Positions 36,876-48,196 are shown, counted from the first letter of the stretch. The stretch: 64,000 nucleotides of DNA from Nocardioides deserti (GCF_014266025.1 NZ_JACMYC010000006.1:62001-126000); one strand, 5' to 3'. The notes: generated by a model from the letters alone, not told the origin. Translations and numbers: made by a program.

Positions 36876-37615
36876 GACTCACCCTCAACATCTGGCGTCA
36901 GCGGGACGCGGCGTCGGCCGGGTCGATGCAGAAGTACGAGCTCGACGGCGTCTCCGAGGACATGAGCTTCCTCGAGATGCTCGACGTGCTCAACGAGCAG
37001 CTCAACGAGCAGGGCGAGGAGCCGGTCGCCTTCGACTCCGACTGTCGCGAGGGCATCTGCGGCAACTGCGGCCTGATGATCAACGGCCAGGCGCACGGCC
37101 CGGAGGTCACCACGACCTGCCAGCTGCACATGCGCTCGTTCAAGGACGGCGACGACATCACGATCGAGCCGTGGCGTTCCGACGTGTTCCCGGTGCTGCG
37201 CGACCTCATCGTCGACCGCAGCGCGTTCGACCGGATCATCCAGGCCGGCGGCTACATCTCCGCCAACACCGGCTCCGCCCCCGACGCCCACGCGGCGCCG
37301 GTGGAGAAGAAGAAGGCCGACCGCGCCTTCGACGTCGCCACCTGCATCGCCTGCGGCGCCTGCGTCGCGGCCTGCCCCAACGGCTCGGCCTCCCTGTTCA
37401 TGGGTGCCAAGATCACCCACCTCGGCGAGCTGCCGCAGGGCCAGCCGGAGCGCTACGACCGCGTCGTCAACATGGTCGGCCAGCACGACGCCGAGGGCTT
37501 CGGCGGCTGCACCAACATCGGCGAGTGCACCGCCGCCTGCCCCAAGGAGATCCCGCTCGACGTGATCTCCCAGCTCAACAAGGACCTGCGCACCGCGCTC
37601 AAGCAGGGTCGCTGA
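36872..37615 (+). CDS. sdhB: Succinate dehydrogenase iron-sulfur subunit
   Basis: A 247-residue electron-transfer subunit. The [2Fe-2S] site is C-x4-C-x2-C in [11 protein letters not shown] plus the Cys in TTTCQLH; the other two clusters use [12 protein letters not shown] and [17 protein letters not shown]. The GTG at 36872 overlaps the sdhA stop (GTGA). It is the last gene of the operon and is followed by a hairpin terminator at 37647-37677. Confidence 0.97.
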
Positions 37616-37646
37616 CCCTGGCCCGCGGCTGACCGCACGTCGTACG

Positions 37647-37677
37647 ACGGCCCCTTCCCCACCCGGGGAGGGGCCGT
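37647..37677 (+). terminator. Terminator of sdhCAB
   Basis: GC-rich hairpin: a 9-bp outer stem (ACGGCCCCT with its complement), one bulged T, then a 4-bp inner stem. It starts 32 bases after the sdhB stop. Confidence 0.75.
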
Positions 37678-37720
37678 TCGCGCTTCTCCGGGGTGCTCAG
37701 CGGCGGCCGGGCGGCCGGGT

Positions 37721-37752
37721 GCAGGAGTCACCGGCTAACCGGTGACTCCTGC
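37721..37752. repeat. 32-nt palindrome, copy 2
   Basis: Differs from copy 1 at only three positions. Two of them are a compensating pair (G to A in one arm, C to T in the other) that keeps the arms complementary; the third is in the centre. The stop codon of the SCO4848-type gene (37728-37730) lies inside it. Confidence 0.95.
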
Positions 37753-37970
37753 GCCTGCCCCCGCAACGCACGGACGCCGAGCCGGCCGAGCACGACGGCG
37801 ATGGCGAGGTTGACGACGATGAGCACGGTGTGGGCGACCCAGTAGCCGGTGGGGCGGTCCTCACCGTCGGCGTGGGCGCTCCACAGGTTGCGGGTGAACA
37901 TCGCGTAGGTCAGGACGTTCCACGCCGCGACCCCCACGAGCAGCCAACCGTGACGTCGCTCGAACCTCAT
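37728..37970 (-). CDS. SCO4848 family membrane protein
   Basis: An 80-residue membrane protein with two helices (about 8-26 and 43-67) and a short external loop NLWSAHADGEDRPTGYW. The pattern R-x2-GW-(L/F)-LVGVAAWNV ... FTRNLW ... LG-x-R-x2-R matches the small actinobacterial SCO4848 family, of unknown role. Its start overlaps the stop of the upstream YihY gene (ATGA), so the two are coupled. Its last codons and stop are formed by the 32-nt palindrome. Confidence 0.85.
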   Translation of the reverse strand: MRFERRHGWLLVGVAAWNVLTYAMFTRNLWSAHADGEDRPTGYWVAHTVLIVVNLAIAVVLGRLGVRALRGQAQESPVSR

Positions 37971-39013
37971 CCGGTCCTCTTCCTCCTCAGCAGCGCGACC
38001 GCGCCGAGCGCGGTCGCTCCTCCGACCGCGAACGGGGCGAGCGCGGTCCTGACCCCGGAGTGCTGCGCGTGCAGCTCCGCCGGCGTGGGCGTCCGCGGTC
38101 CCTGCACCGGGTCGGCCGGATCCAGCACGCGCTGGGCGACCGCCGCGGGCGAGGTGTACGCGAACGCAGCCGAGTACAGCACGACCCTCGAGAAGTAGTT
38201 GATCCAGACCAGCAGGATCAGCGCGATGCCGAACGCCTGGAACGCCGGCTGCTCCTTGGTGGAGGCCAGCAGCAGGCCGGAGAGCTGCTTGAGCGCCTCG
38301 AAGCCGACCGCGCCGAGCAGAGCGGCCTGGAGCAGCGAGGAGCGCGGCAGGCGGGGCTGGGCGAGCAGGGCGTAGAGCGCGTAGAACAGCACGGTGTTGG
38401 CCGCGAGGCCGAGGGCGACGGTGAGCAGCTTGACCAGCCAGCCGAGCTCCTGGTCGAGCCCTAGCCAGCCGAGGATGTCCTCGGAGAAGCTGCCCACGAA
38501 CCCGGCGACCGCGACGGCGACGAGCAGCACGGTGCCGATGACGACGAGGGTCAGCGCGTCGCGGAGCTTGCCGACGACGAAGTTCGGGTGCTCCCGGCGC
38601 GGCATCGCGAAGACGGTCTGGAGCGCGGCCCGCATCGCCGAGAGCCAGCCGAGGCCGGAGTAGAGGACACCGGCGAGACCGAGCACGGCCGCCCACCCGC
38701 GGAACGTGCGGATCTGCTCCAGCGACACCTGCCCCTCCCCCGGGCCGACGATGCCGGGCAGCACCGAGTCGATCGCGTCGCGCAGGTTGCGGTTCGCGTC
38801 GGGGTAGACCTCCGAGACCAGGCCGACCGTGAAGAACGACAGCGCGAGGATCGGGAAGAAGGACAGGAAGGCGAAGTACGTCACCGCGCCGGCCTGCTGC
38901 GAGGCCTGGACCGACCCGTAGTGCTCCTGCATCCGCACCAGGTGGTCCACGAACGGGCGGCGTCGGCGTACGTCCTGGACGCCCTCGGACACCCGTTCCT
39001 GGATCGCTGGCAT
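37967..39013 (-). CDS. YihY/BrkB family membrane protein
   Basis: A 348-residue inner-membrane protein of the YihY/BrkB family (formerly annotated as ribonuclease BN). Six or seven helices are evident, with the family's GAVTYFAFLSFFPILALSFF in the first helix, ALYSGLGWLSAMRAAL-like and LIWINYFSRVVLYSAAF-like segments. The C-terminus ends in a basic tail RRKRTG. Function is unknown; transport is suspected in the literature. It is first of a two-gene unit with the SCO4848 protein. Confidence 0.92.
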   Translation of the reverse strand: MPAIQERVSEGVQDVRRRRPFVDHLVRMQEHYGSVQASQQAGAVTYFAFLSFFPILALSFFTVGLVSEVYPDANRNLRDAIDSVLPGIVGPGEGQVSLEQIRTFRGWAAVLGLAGVLYSGLGWLSAMRAALQTVFAMPRREHPNFVVGKLRDALTLVVIGTVLLVAVAVAGFVGSFSEDILGWLGLDQELGWLVKLLTVALGLAANTVLFYALYALLAQPRLPRSSLLQAALLGAVGFEALKQLSGLLLASTKEQPAFQAFGIALILLVWINYFSRVVLYSAAFAYTSPAAVAQRVLDPADPVQGPRTPTPAELHAQHSGVRTALAPFAVGGATALGAVALLRRKRTG

Positions 39014-39042
39014 GCGGGGCAGGTACCCACCCCGCCCCGAGC

Positions 39043-39092
39043 GGTCAGCCCGGATCGGTCAGCCCGGATCGGTCAGCCCGCGCGGTCAGCCC
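39043..39092. repeat. 14-bp tandem repeat overlapping a stop codon
   Basis: Two perfect copies of GGTCAGCCCGGATC, a 13-base variant and a 9-base partial copy. The stop of the 2'-5' RNA ligase-like gene lies in the last copy. Confidence 0.85.
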
Positions 39093-39598
39093 CCGAGCGT
39101 GAACTCCCGGCTGGGCTGCCAGCCGAGCGTCTCGTCGTGCACGTAGAGGTGGAACTCCCCGACGAGGAACTCGCACTCGAAGTCGGCCAGGTCGTCGAAG
39201 GCACGGTCGAGCTGGTCGTCGCCCAGGTGGTGGGCGATGGTGACGTGCGGGTGGTAGGGATACTCCAGGTCGACCGCGAGCGGCCCCCGGCGCACGGCGG
39301 CGGCCAGCTGCTCGCACGAGGAGATCCCCTCGACCAACGACACGAACACCACCGGCGAGACCGGCCGGAACGTGCCGGTCCCCCGCAGGTGCACGAGGAA
39401 CGTCCGTCGCTCGGCCGCCACCGCGGCGAGGTGCTCCTCGACGGCCGCGAGGTCGCTCTCGGCCAGCTCGGTCGGCGGGACCAGCGTGATGTGCGTGGGG
39501 ATCATCGTCGCGGTCGTGTCCCCGAGCGCGGTCCGGTAGTCCTGGAGCTCGCTGGCCCAGGGCTCAGGGATCGCGACGGCAACCCCGATCGTCGGCAT
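39086..39598 (-). CDS. 2'-5' RNA ligase/phosphodiesterase-fold protein
   Basis: A 170-residue 2H-phosphoesterase-superfamily protein. The two catalytic H-x-T motifs are present as HITLV (about 37-41) and HVTIA (about 117-121), with the usual spacing. Family members hydrolyse or seal 2'-5' or cyclic phosphodiesters in RNA or nucleotides; the physiological substrate is unknown. The ATG at 39598 is 6 bases after TAGGGT (leaderless). It ends inside the tandem repeat, 10 bases upstream of it in coding sense, and lies between trpS and the YihY gene. Confidence 0.85.
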   Translation of the reverse strand: MPTIGVAVAIPEPWASELQDYRTALGDTTATMIPTHITLVPPTELAESDLAAVEEHLAAVAAERRTFLVHLRGTGTFRPVSPVVFVSLVEGISSCEQLAAAVRRGPLAVDLEYPYHPHVTIAHHLGDDQLDRAFDDLADFECEFLVGEFHLYVHDETLGWQPSREFTLGG

Positions 39599-39607
39599 CC
39601 CTCGACC

Positions 39608-41969
<2,362 letters not shown>

Positions 41970-42047
41970 GGGGCCTTCCGGTCGGGGACGTGCTCATCCT
42001 CCAACCGGCCGCGGGCGCCGGCCTATTCCGCAGCCGGCCCTCGAGGC

Positions 42048-42452
42048 TCAGCAGACGGTGGTGATCTCGCCGACAGCGTCGTCGAGCCGGCGCTCGGCAT
42101 CGGCGACCGCCTCGTCGTCGACGCGGGTGCCCTCAGCGGCGCCACGGGCCTGCGTCAGGAGCCGGCCGACCGCCTTCCCGGCACGGTCGACCTGCTGGCG
42201 GGTCTCGCCACCGAGACCCTGCTCGGCCGCGGCCAGCACGTCCCGGACGGCGGTCAGCTCGCGCTCGGCGGCCTGGGGGTCGGCCTTGAGGTCGGCGACG
42301 GCGTCGCGGGCGCGGCGCTCCGCCTCGTCCATCGCCTGCTGCGCCGCCGCGCAGCCGGCGTCCTCCGCCGCCCCGCGGACGATGTCCTCGGCCTCGGAGC
42401 AGCCGGCGAGCAGGGTGGTCGCGAGGGCGGTCGTGACGAGGAGGGTGCGCAC
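42048..42452 (-). CDS. Small putative lipoprotein (134 aa)
   Basis: A 134-residue exported lipoprotein. The GTG at 42452 starts a short signal peptide (RTLLVTTALATTLL) ending in the lipobox LAGC. The mature part is almost entirely charged helix (about residues 25-125: heptad-like Ala/Glu/Arg/Leu pattern, AAEDAGCAAAQQAMDEAERR), likely a helical bundle or coiled coil, with one internal Cys and a C-terminal Cys that could pair. Family not recognised. No operon partner; the next region upstream is a pseudogene. Confidence 0.7.
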   Translation of the reverse strand: MRTLLVTTALATTLLAGCSEAEDIVRGAAEDAGCAAAQQAMDEAERRARDAVADLKADPQAAERELTAVRDVLAAAEQGLGGETRQQVDRAGKAVGRLLTQARGAAEGTRVDDEAVADAERRLDDAVGEITTVC

Positions 42453-42562
42453 GCCGGTGCAACGACCGGAGGGCGCCGGGGGTTCCGGGGGTTCCGGGGG
42501 TCGCAGCCCTGCAGGTGGGCGACTCCGGCGGGCGGCTCCGGCGGGCGGCGCGAGGCCCGTCG

Positions 42563-43043
42563 TCACCACAGTCGGGTCGGTCGCACGACCACCTGCACGA
42601 CCACCTCGTTGACGTCGACGTCGTCCGGCTGGTCGATGGCGAACCCGATGGCGCCGGCGACCGCGTCGGGAGGGATGCTCGCGGCGCGGTAGGTGGGCAT
42701 CACCTCCGCGGCGTACTTGGTCGCCGAGTAGGCCGCCGAGGTCGGCACCACCCAGTGGGCTCCGATCGAGGCCACCGTCACGACGTGTCCCCCGTGCTCG
42801 CGGAAGTGCGGCGGCACAGCGGCGATGCCGTGGAGGAGACCGCGCACGTCGACGAGCAGCGACTCGAGGCGCGACAGGAGCACCACCCCCGCCTTGCCGA
42901 CCAGGACGTCGAGGCGTCCCTCCGTGGTCGCGGACGACGGAAGCCACCGGGTCCCCGAAGGCCGCGCCATCGGTTGCCTCGGCCCCGCGGGCGTCAACGC
43001 GGTGCCCACGGCGGGCGGCCTCGGCGGCCAGTGCCTCCAGGGG
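42563..43043 (-). pseudogene. Decayed short-chain dehydrogenase
   Basis: Remnant of an SDR related to the group with VTVASIGAH and DQPDDVDVNEVVV. The N-terminal piece (LEALAAEAARRG to VASVVRDHGG, about 43043-42918) is in one frame and the rest (GRLDVLVGKAGVVLLSRLES onward) in another. NNAG has become VGKAG, about 10 residues are missing before LLHGIAAV, and about 45 residues are missing after the catalytic YSATKYA. The TGxxxGxG end is gone. Cannot encode an active enzyme. It lies beside an intact MarR-SDR pair. Confidence 0.7.
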
Positions 43044-43110
43044 AGCGGCGCGCGGGTTCCCCTCCGTCCTGCGGACGTGAGAAAGCGGGTGCGAGCCTTC
43101 GTCGAGACGG

Positions 43111-43632
43111 TCAGGTCGTCCGCTGCGGGTCCTTCCCACCCGCGCCGGCGGCGCGCGTCCAGCCGTCCTCGGGCCGTATCCCCCGCATGATCCGCCCGCT
43201 GATCTCCCGCAGCTGCTTGGCCTGGGGCTGGGTGAGCGGGCCGAGGACGAGTCGCCGGACGAGCTGCACGTGACCCGGGGTCGCGTGGTCGACCTTCGTC
43301 ACGCCGGCAGCGGTGAGGGTCGCGAGGGTGTAGCGCCCGTCGTCGGGGTCCGGGGCCCGCGTGATCCAGTCCCTCGACTCGAGTCGCGACACCGCTCGCG
43401 ACAACCGCGAGAGGGAGCTGTTGGCGTACGCGGCGAGGGTGCTCATCCGCAGCGTGTGGTCCGGCGCGTCGGCCAGCGCGAAGAGAATGCCGTACTCGAA
43501 GTGCGTCAGGCCGGCGTCCTGCTGCAGCTGGGCGTCGAGCGCAGCGGGCAACCACTCGAGGAGGGTCGCGAGCGCGGCCCAGGTCTGGAGCTCCTCGTCG
43601 TCGAGCCCTGCGGTCGTGCGCGTGTCCGCCAT
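43111..43632 (-). CDS. MarR family transcriptional regulator
   Basis: A 173-residue winged-helix regulator. The core reads FEYGILFALADAPDHTLRMSTLA (helices 2-3), SSLSRLSRAVSRLESRDWI (recognition helix) and DPDDGRYTLATLTAAG (wing). The ATG at 43632 is 6 bases after TACGCT, a leaderless start, which rules out a 12-residue extension. It is divergent from the SDR at 43761; the shared 128-base gap has a good promoter and two copies of ACTTGACT. It probably controls the SDR gene. Signal unknown. Confidence 0.9.
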   Translation of the reverse strand: MADTRTTAGLDDEELQTWAALATLLEWLPAALDAQLQQDAGLTHFEYGILFALADAPDHTLRMSTLAAYANSSLSRLSRAVSRLESRDWITRAPDPDDGRYTLATLTAAGVTKVDHATPGHVQLVRRLVLGPLTQPQAKQLREISGRIMRGIRPEDGWTRAAGAGGKDPQRTT

Positions 43633-43638
43633 GGCACC

Positions 43639-43644
43639 AGCGTA
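43639..43644 (-). promoter_or_regulatory. -10 box, leaderless start of the marR-type gene
   Basis: TACGCT on the minus strand, 6 bases before the ATG at 43632. Confidence 0.45.
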
Positions 43645-43676
43645 GGCGGACGGGCGCCTCCCCCGCACCCCGATTA

Positions 43677-43718
43677 ACTTGACTCGGAAAGTGCCGCCTG
43701 CGTACGTTTCACTTGACT
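43677..43718 (+). promoter_or_regulatory. Promoter of the SDR gene with direct repeats
   Basis: -35 TTGACT (43679-43684), 18 bases, -10 TACGTT (43703-43708). ACTTGACT occurs twice, at 43677-43684 over the -35 and at 43711-43718 just after the -10, 34 bases apart. These could be sites for the divergent MarR protein, though they are direct rather than inverted. Confidence 0.5.
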
Positions 43719-43760
43719 GCGCAACTCATCCGAGGTGCGGTGACGACCCGGAGGGAACGC

Positions 43761-44552
43761 ATGGACATGCAACTGGCAGGCACGAGGGCCTTCGTGAGCG
43801 GCTCGACGCAGGGGATCGGCTACGCGGTCGCCCGGGCACTTCTCCGGGCAGGGGCCGCCGTCGTCGTCAACGGTCGACACGACGGTCGCGTCCGCGACGC
43901 GGTGGAGCGCCTGGCCGGCGAGGTCCCCGACGCCGCGGTGTCGGGCATCGTCGCGGACTTCGCGGACCCCGAGCAGGTCGAGGGCCTGCTGGGCTCCCTG
44001 GGCGAGGTCGACATCCTGGTCAACAACGTCGGTCTCTTCGAGCGAAAGGCGTTCGAGGACATCACCGACGACGAGTGGCGGCGCTACTTCGACGTCAACG
44101 TCATGAGCGGGGTCCGGCTCTCGCGGCACGCGCTGCCGGGCATGCTCGCCCGGAACGGGGGCCGGATCATCTTCCTGAGCAGCGAGTCCGGCGTGGACGT
44201 CCCGGCCGACATGGTGCACTACGGGCTGTCCAAGGCCGGCATGCTCGCCCTCAGCAACGGCCTCGCCAAGCTCACCCGAGGACGTGCCGTCACCGTGAAC
44301 ACGGTCCTGGGCGGGCCGACGTACTCCGACGGCGTGGCCGACGTCGTCGGACGGATCGCGCAGGCCCAGGGGATGGACGTCCAGGACCTCAAGGCTGCCG
44401 TCATCGCCGAGAACCGGACCTCGTTGCTCCAGCGGTTCATCGAGCCCGACGAGATCGCCAACCTCGTGCTGTACCTCGCGAGCCCGCTGTCGTCGGCCAC
44501 GAACGGCGCCGCTCTGCGCGCCGACGGCGGCGTCCTGACCACCCTCGTCTGA
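43761..44552 (+). CDS. SDR family oxidoreductase
   Basis: A 263-residue short-chain dehydrogenase. The Rossmann motif is GSTQGIGYAVA (TG replaced by SG-S), the middle motif is NNVG, the catalytic Ser lies in IIFLSSESG and the catalytic Y-x3-K in YGLSKAG. The C-terminus has the usual P-DEIANLVLYLASPLSSATNGAALRADGG of 3-ketoacyl reductase-like SDRs. The ATG at 43761 follows GGAGGG; an in-frame TTG at 43713 lies in the operator region and is unlikely. Probably controlled by the divergent MarR. Confidence 0.9.
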   Translation: MDMQLAGTRAFVSGSTQGIGYAVARALLRAGAAVVVNGRHDGRVRDAVERLAGEVPDAAVSGIVADFADPEQVEGLLGSLGEVDILVNNVGLFERKAFEDITDDEWRRYFDVNVMSGVRLSRHALPGMLARNGGRIIFLSSESGVDVPADMVHYGLSKAGMLALSNGLAKLTRGRAVTVNTVLGGPTYSDGVADVVGRIAQAQGMDVQDLKAAVIAENRTSLLQRFIEPDEIANLVLYLASPLSSATNGAALRADGGVLTTLV

Positions 44553-44588
44553 CGCGGAGCGGCCCGTCGACTGCCCAAGCCGTCGGGC

Positions 44589-47500
44589 TCAGCCGGCCAG
44601 GTGGCCCCAGGTGCCGGCCAGCTCCGACCACGGCCCGCTCGCGGCGACCCGCCCGTCGACGAGGACCACGACCCGGTCGGCGCGCGACAGCGCGGACCGC
44701 TTGGAGGTCGCGCCGACCACCGTCGTGCCGCGCCGCCGCAGCGCCTCCCAGAGCTCCAGCTCGGTGGCGGCGTCGAGCGCGCTGGAGACGTCGTCGGCGA
44801 GCAGCAGCTCGGCGTCGGTCGCCAGCGCCCGGGCGAGCGCGAGGCGCTGCACCTGCCCGCCCGAGAGCCGTACGCCGCGGTGCCCGACGAGGGCGTGCGG
44901 CCCGCCGGCCTCCTCCACGTCGCGCCGCAGCCGGGCGTCGGCGACCGCGGCCTCGAGCCCGCGCTGGCCGGCGTGGTCGAGGACGACGTTGTCGGCGAAG
45001 GTGCCCGACAGCACGCGCGGCACCTGGGCGACGTGGGCGACCTGGCCGGGGCGGAGGAACACCTCGGCGTCCTCGACCTCCTGGCCGTTCCAGCGGATCG
45101 AGCCGGTGTGGTCGACCAGCCCGGCCAGGGCCGCCAGCAGGCTGGACTTGCCGGACCCCACCTGGCCCAGCAGCAGCACCAGCTCACCGGCCCGGACCTT
45201 GAGGTCGACGCCGGTGACGCCGAGCGTGCCGTCGTCGTGGACGGCGTCGACACCGCGGAGCTCCAGGCGGCGCAGCGGCACGCGCGGGGCGGGCTCGGGG
45301 TCCGGTGCGGTGCCGCGGACGAGGTCGACGCCGGGAGGCAGGGTCATCAGGTCGGCGCCTCCGGCGAGCCGGCTGGTGGCGCGCTGCCAGGAGCGGGTGC
45401 CGGGCGCCTCGGTGATCACCGACCCCGCGACCCGGCCGAACCAGTCGAAGCCGTTGACCGCCGAGGCGACGAGCAGCGCCGTGGCCAGGCCCCACCCGCC
45501 CGCGGCGAGCACGCCCCACGCGGCCACGACGCCGCACTGCACCACGACGACCGGGACCCCGTCGAGGGCGGCCTGGACGCGGTGCTCGCGCACGGCGGCG
45601 TCGACGCGGCCGGAGTCGACCCGGCCGAGGTGGCGGCGGACCGCGGCGGTGGCGGCCGCGAGCTTCACCGTGCGTACGCAGTCGAGGACCGACACCAGCG
45701 ACCGGCCGAACCCCGCGCGGGCACGCGAGGCGGCCGCGGCGGACCGACCGGCGACCGGCCGGCCCAGCGAGGAGGCGAGCGCGGAGACGACCATGACCGC
45801 GAGCAGCACGCCGCCGGCGAGCAGGCTGGTGCCCGCGACCGCGGTCGCGACCACGATGACCAGTCCGTTGACCAGGTCGACCCAGCGGTCGCCGTAGCGC
45901 GCGTAGCGGTCGGCGTCCATCGTCCGCGCCACCACCTCCCCGGGCGGCGTGCGCGCGAGCCGGCGCTGCCTGGTCTGCCCGACCAGCACCGAGAGCCGGG
46001 TGCGCAGCAGCACCGCGACCCACCAGTGCGGGTAGCGCAGGAACGCTGCCGCGAGCACCAGCGGCGCCGTGAGCAGGCTGCCCACGACCACCAGCGTCAG
46101 CACCGCCGGGGTGCCACCGTCGGCGAGGTCGGTGACGAGGCGGCCCCAGGCCCACCCGGTCAGCGTGCCGAACGCGCCGGTCAGCGAGCCAACGAGGAAG
46201 AGCACGGCGCCCGCCAGGCCCCACTCGGGGTGGATGCGCAGCACGTGGGCGATGCCGCGGGTCAGGGTGGGACCGTCGCCGGCGTCGGGCCGCACCGGCG
46301 GCGGACCGCTCCGTCGCGTGCCGCCGACAGCGCCCGGACCACCGCCCGGAGCAGCGCCCGGACCGGTCTCGGAAGCCGGAGCCGGGCCCGGAGCGCTCGG
46401 GCTCTCCGGCTCCGGGGCCGGACCGGTCTCCAGCGGCTCGATCCCGGCCCCCGAGGTGAGCAGGTCGCGGAACGGCCCGGGCCGGGTTGCCAGGTCGGCG
46501 TGCGGCCCCTGCTGCAGCACCCGGCCGTGGTCGAGCACGGCGACGAGGCTGGCGCGCTCGACGGTGCCGAGCCGGTGGGCGACGAGCAGCCCGGTGCGGC
46601 GCGCGAGCAGGCGGTCGGCGGCGCGGACGACGAGGTCCTCGGTGACCGGGTCCATCCGGGCGGTGGCCTCGTCGAGCACGACCACGCGAACGTCCCGGAC
46701 GAGCAGGCGGGCGAACGCCACGAGCTGCTCCTCCCCCGCCGAGAGCGTGGTCCCACCGGGACCGAGCCTCGTGGCGAGGCCGTCGGGCAGGCCCGCGACC
46801 CAGGACTCGAGGCCCAGCTCGGCCACCGCGTGCTCGACCCGCGCGGTGGACACCTCGGCGAAGAGCGTGATGTTCTCGGCGAGCGTGCCGGCTAGGATCT
46901 CGGTGCGCTGCGTGACGACGCCGACGGTGGCCCGCAGCTGCTGCAGGTCCAGGTCAAGGACGTCGACGCCGCCGAGCAGGACCGACCCGCGCTCGGGCTC
47001 GACCGCCCGGGACACCAGCGCGGCCAGTGTCGACTTGCCCGAGCCGGTCCGGCCGACCAGGGCGCAGGTCTGCCCCGCCGGCACCACCAGGTCGACGCCC
47101 TCCAGGGCGAACCGGCCCTGCTCGTAGGCGAAGTGCAGGTCGCTGAACCGCAGGTCGAGCGGGCCCGCCGGGACCGCGAGCCCGCCCTCCGGCTCCGGCG
47201 GCGCCTCGAGCAGCTGGCGGATCCGCACCAGGGCTCCGAGGCCGGCCTGGAGGTCGGGGAGGTGCTGGGCGAGGTTGCTGACCTGTCCCACGAAGCCGGA
47301 GGTGACCAGGAACAGTGTCACCAGGCGGGCGACCGACATGCCGTCGGTCGCGACGAGGGCCACGCCCGAGACGACCACCGCCGCGAGCAACCCGTGCAGC
47401 AGCAGGCCGGCGCGCCGGGCCAGGCGCGTCTCGGCCTCGAGCACTGCCCCCAGCCGCCGGTGCACCTCCGCGGAGAGCGCGGCCAAACGGCGTACGACGT

Positions 47501-48188
47501 GAGCCTGGCCGAGGCTGGTGCGCAGGTCGTCGCGGCCGGCGACGCCCTCCTCGAGCGCGGCGGCGTGGTCGGTCCAGGCCATCTCCTCGAGCACCTTGCG
47601 CCGGGAGATCTCCGGCAGCAGCGGCCGCACCGCGACGACGGTCACCGCGGTGACCGCCGGCAGCAGCAGCCACGCCGGCCACCAGGTCAGGCCGGCGATC
47701 ACCCACATCGGGAGCGTGGCGAACAGGGTGCGCAGCGCGTCCCAGACCTGGCGGCGCACCAGCACCCCGACCTCGTAGGTGTCGTCGTCGACGCGGTCCA
47801 TGACCTCGCCGACGGCCTGGTCCCCCAGCCGACTCAGCGGCTGCTGGAGGGCGGCGTCGAGCAGGTCGGCCCGGAGCCGCCCCTCGGCCCGGTCGGCGAC
47901 GCCGGCCCAGGCCACTCGGCCGGCGGAGTCGAGCAGGGCGGCGCCCACCACGCACAGCGCCAGGAGCAGCACCAGCTCGCCGCTGGGGCCGGCGGCCAGG
48001 CGGCCGGCCACCACCGAGCCCAGTGCCTGGCCGGTCGCGGCGACGAAGAGCGCGACCAGGGCGGCCAGCGCGACCCCCGACCGCAGCCGGCGCCAGTCCA
48101 CGACCCGGGCGGGGTCGGCCGGGGACGGACCGCTCGGGCCCGGCACCGGCGCGGCACTGTCGGTCGCGGGCTCGCTCGTCACGGTCAT
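44589..48188 (-). CDS. Fused two-half ABC exporter (TMD-NBD-TMD-NBD)
   Basis: A 1199-residue single-chain ABC exporter. Half 1: six helices to about residue 310, then NBD1 with Walker A GRTGSGKST, signature LSAGEEQ, Walker B VVVLDEAT and switch His in LLVAHRLG. A Pro/Gly/Glu-rich linker of about 70 residues follows. Half 2: helices, then NBD2 with GQVGSGKSS, a canonical LSGGQVQ signature, but LLLADDVSS in Walker B (Asp for the catalytic Glu) and GATSKRS where the switch His should be. So one composite site is canonical and the other degenerate, as in asymmetric exporters. ATG at 48188, 8 bases after TAGCGT. Cargo unknown. Confidence 0.9.
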   Translation of the reverse strand: MTVTSEPATDSAAPVPGPSGPSPADPARVVDWRRLRSGVALAALVALFVAATGQALGSVVAGRLAAGPSGELVLLLALCVVGAALLDSAGRVAWAGVADRAEGRLRADLLDAALQQPLSRLGDQAVGEVMDRVDDDTYEVGVLVRRQVWDALRTLFATLPMWVIAGLTWWPAWLLLPAVTAVTVVAVRPLLPEISRRKVLEEMAWTDHAAALEEGVAGRDDLRTSLGQAHVVRRLAALSAEVHRRLGAVLEAETRLARRAGLLLHGLLAAVVVSGVALVATDGMSVARLVTLFLVTSGFVGQVSNLAQHLPDLQAGLGALVRIRQLLEAPPEPEGGLAVPAGPLDLRFSDLHFAYEQGRFALEGVDLVVPAGQTCALVGRTGSGKSTLAALVSRAVEPERGSVLLGGVDVLDLDLQQLRATVGVVTQRTEILAGTLAENITLFAEVSTARVEHAVAELGLESWVAGLPDGLATRLGPGGTTLSAGEEQLVAFARLLVRDVRVVVLDEATARMDPVTEDLVVRAADRLLARRTGLLVAHRLGTVERASLVAVLDHGRVLQQGPHADLATRPGPFRDLLTSGAGIEPLETGPAPEPESPSAPGPAPASETGPGAAPGGGPGAVGGTRRSGPPPVRPDAGDGPTLTRGIAHVLRIHPEWGLAGAVLFLVGSLTGAFGTLTGWAWGRLVTDLADGGTPAVLTLVVVGSLLTAPLVLAAAFLRYPHWWVAVLLRTRLSVLVGQTRQRRLARTPPGEVVARTMDADRYARYGDRWVDLVNGLVIVVATAVAGTSLLAGGVLLAVMVVSALASSLGRPVAGRSAAAASRARAGFGRSLVSVLDCVRTVKLAAATAAVRRHLGRVDSGRVDAAVREHRVQAALDGVPVVVVQCGVVAAWGVLAAGGWGLATALLVASAVNGFDWFGRVAGSVITEAPGTRSWQRATSRLAGGADLMTLPPGVDLVRGTAPDPEPAPRVPLRRLELRGVDAVHDDGTLGVTGVDLKVRAGELVLLLGQVGSGKSSLLAALAGLVDHTGSIRWNGQEVEDAEVFLRPGQVAHVAQVPRVLSGTFADNVVLDHAGQRGLEAAVADARLRRDVEEAGGPHALVGHRGVRLSGGQVQRLALARALATDAELLLADDVSSALDAATELELWEALRRRGTTVVGATSKRSALSRADRVVVLVDGRVAASGPWSELAGTWGHLAG

Positions 48189-48196
48189 CGGGGTCG

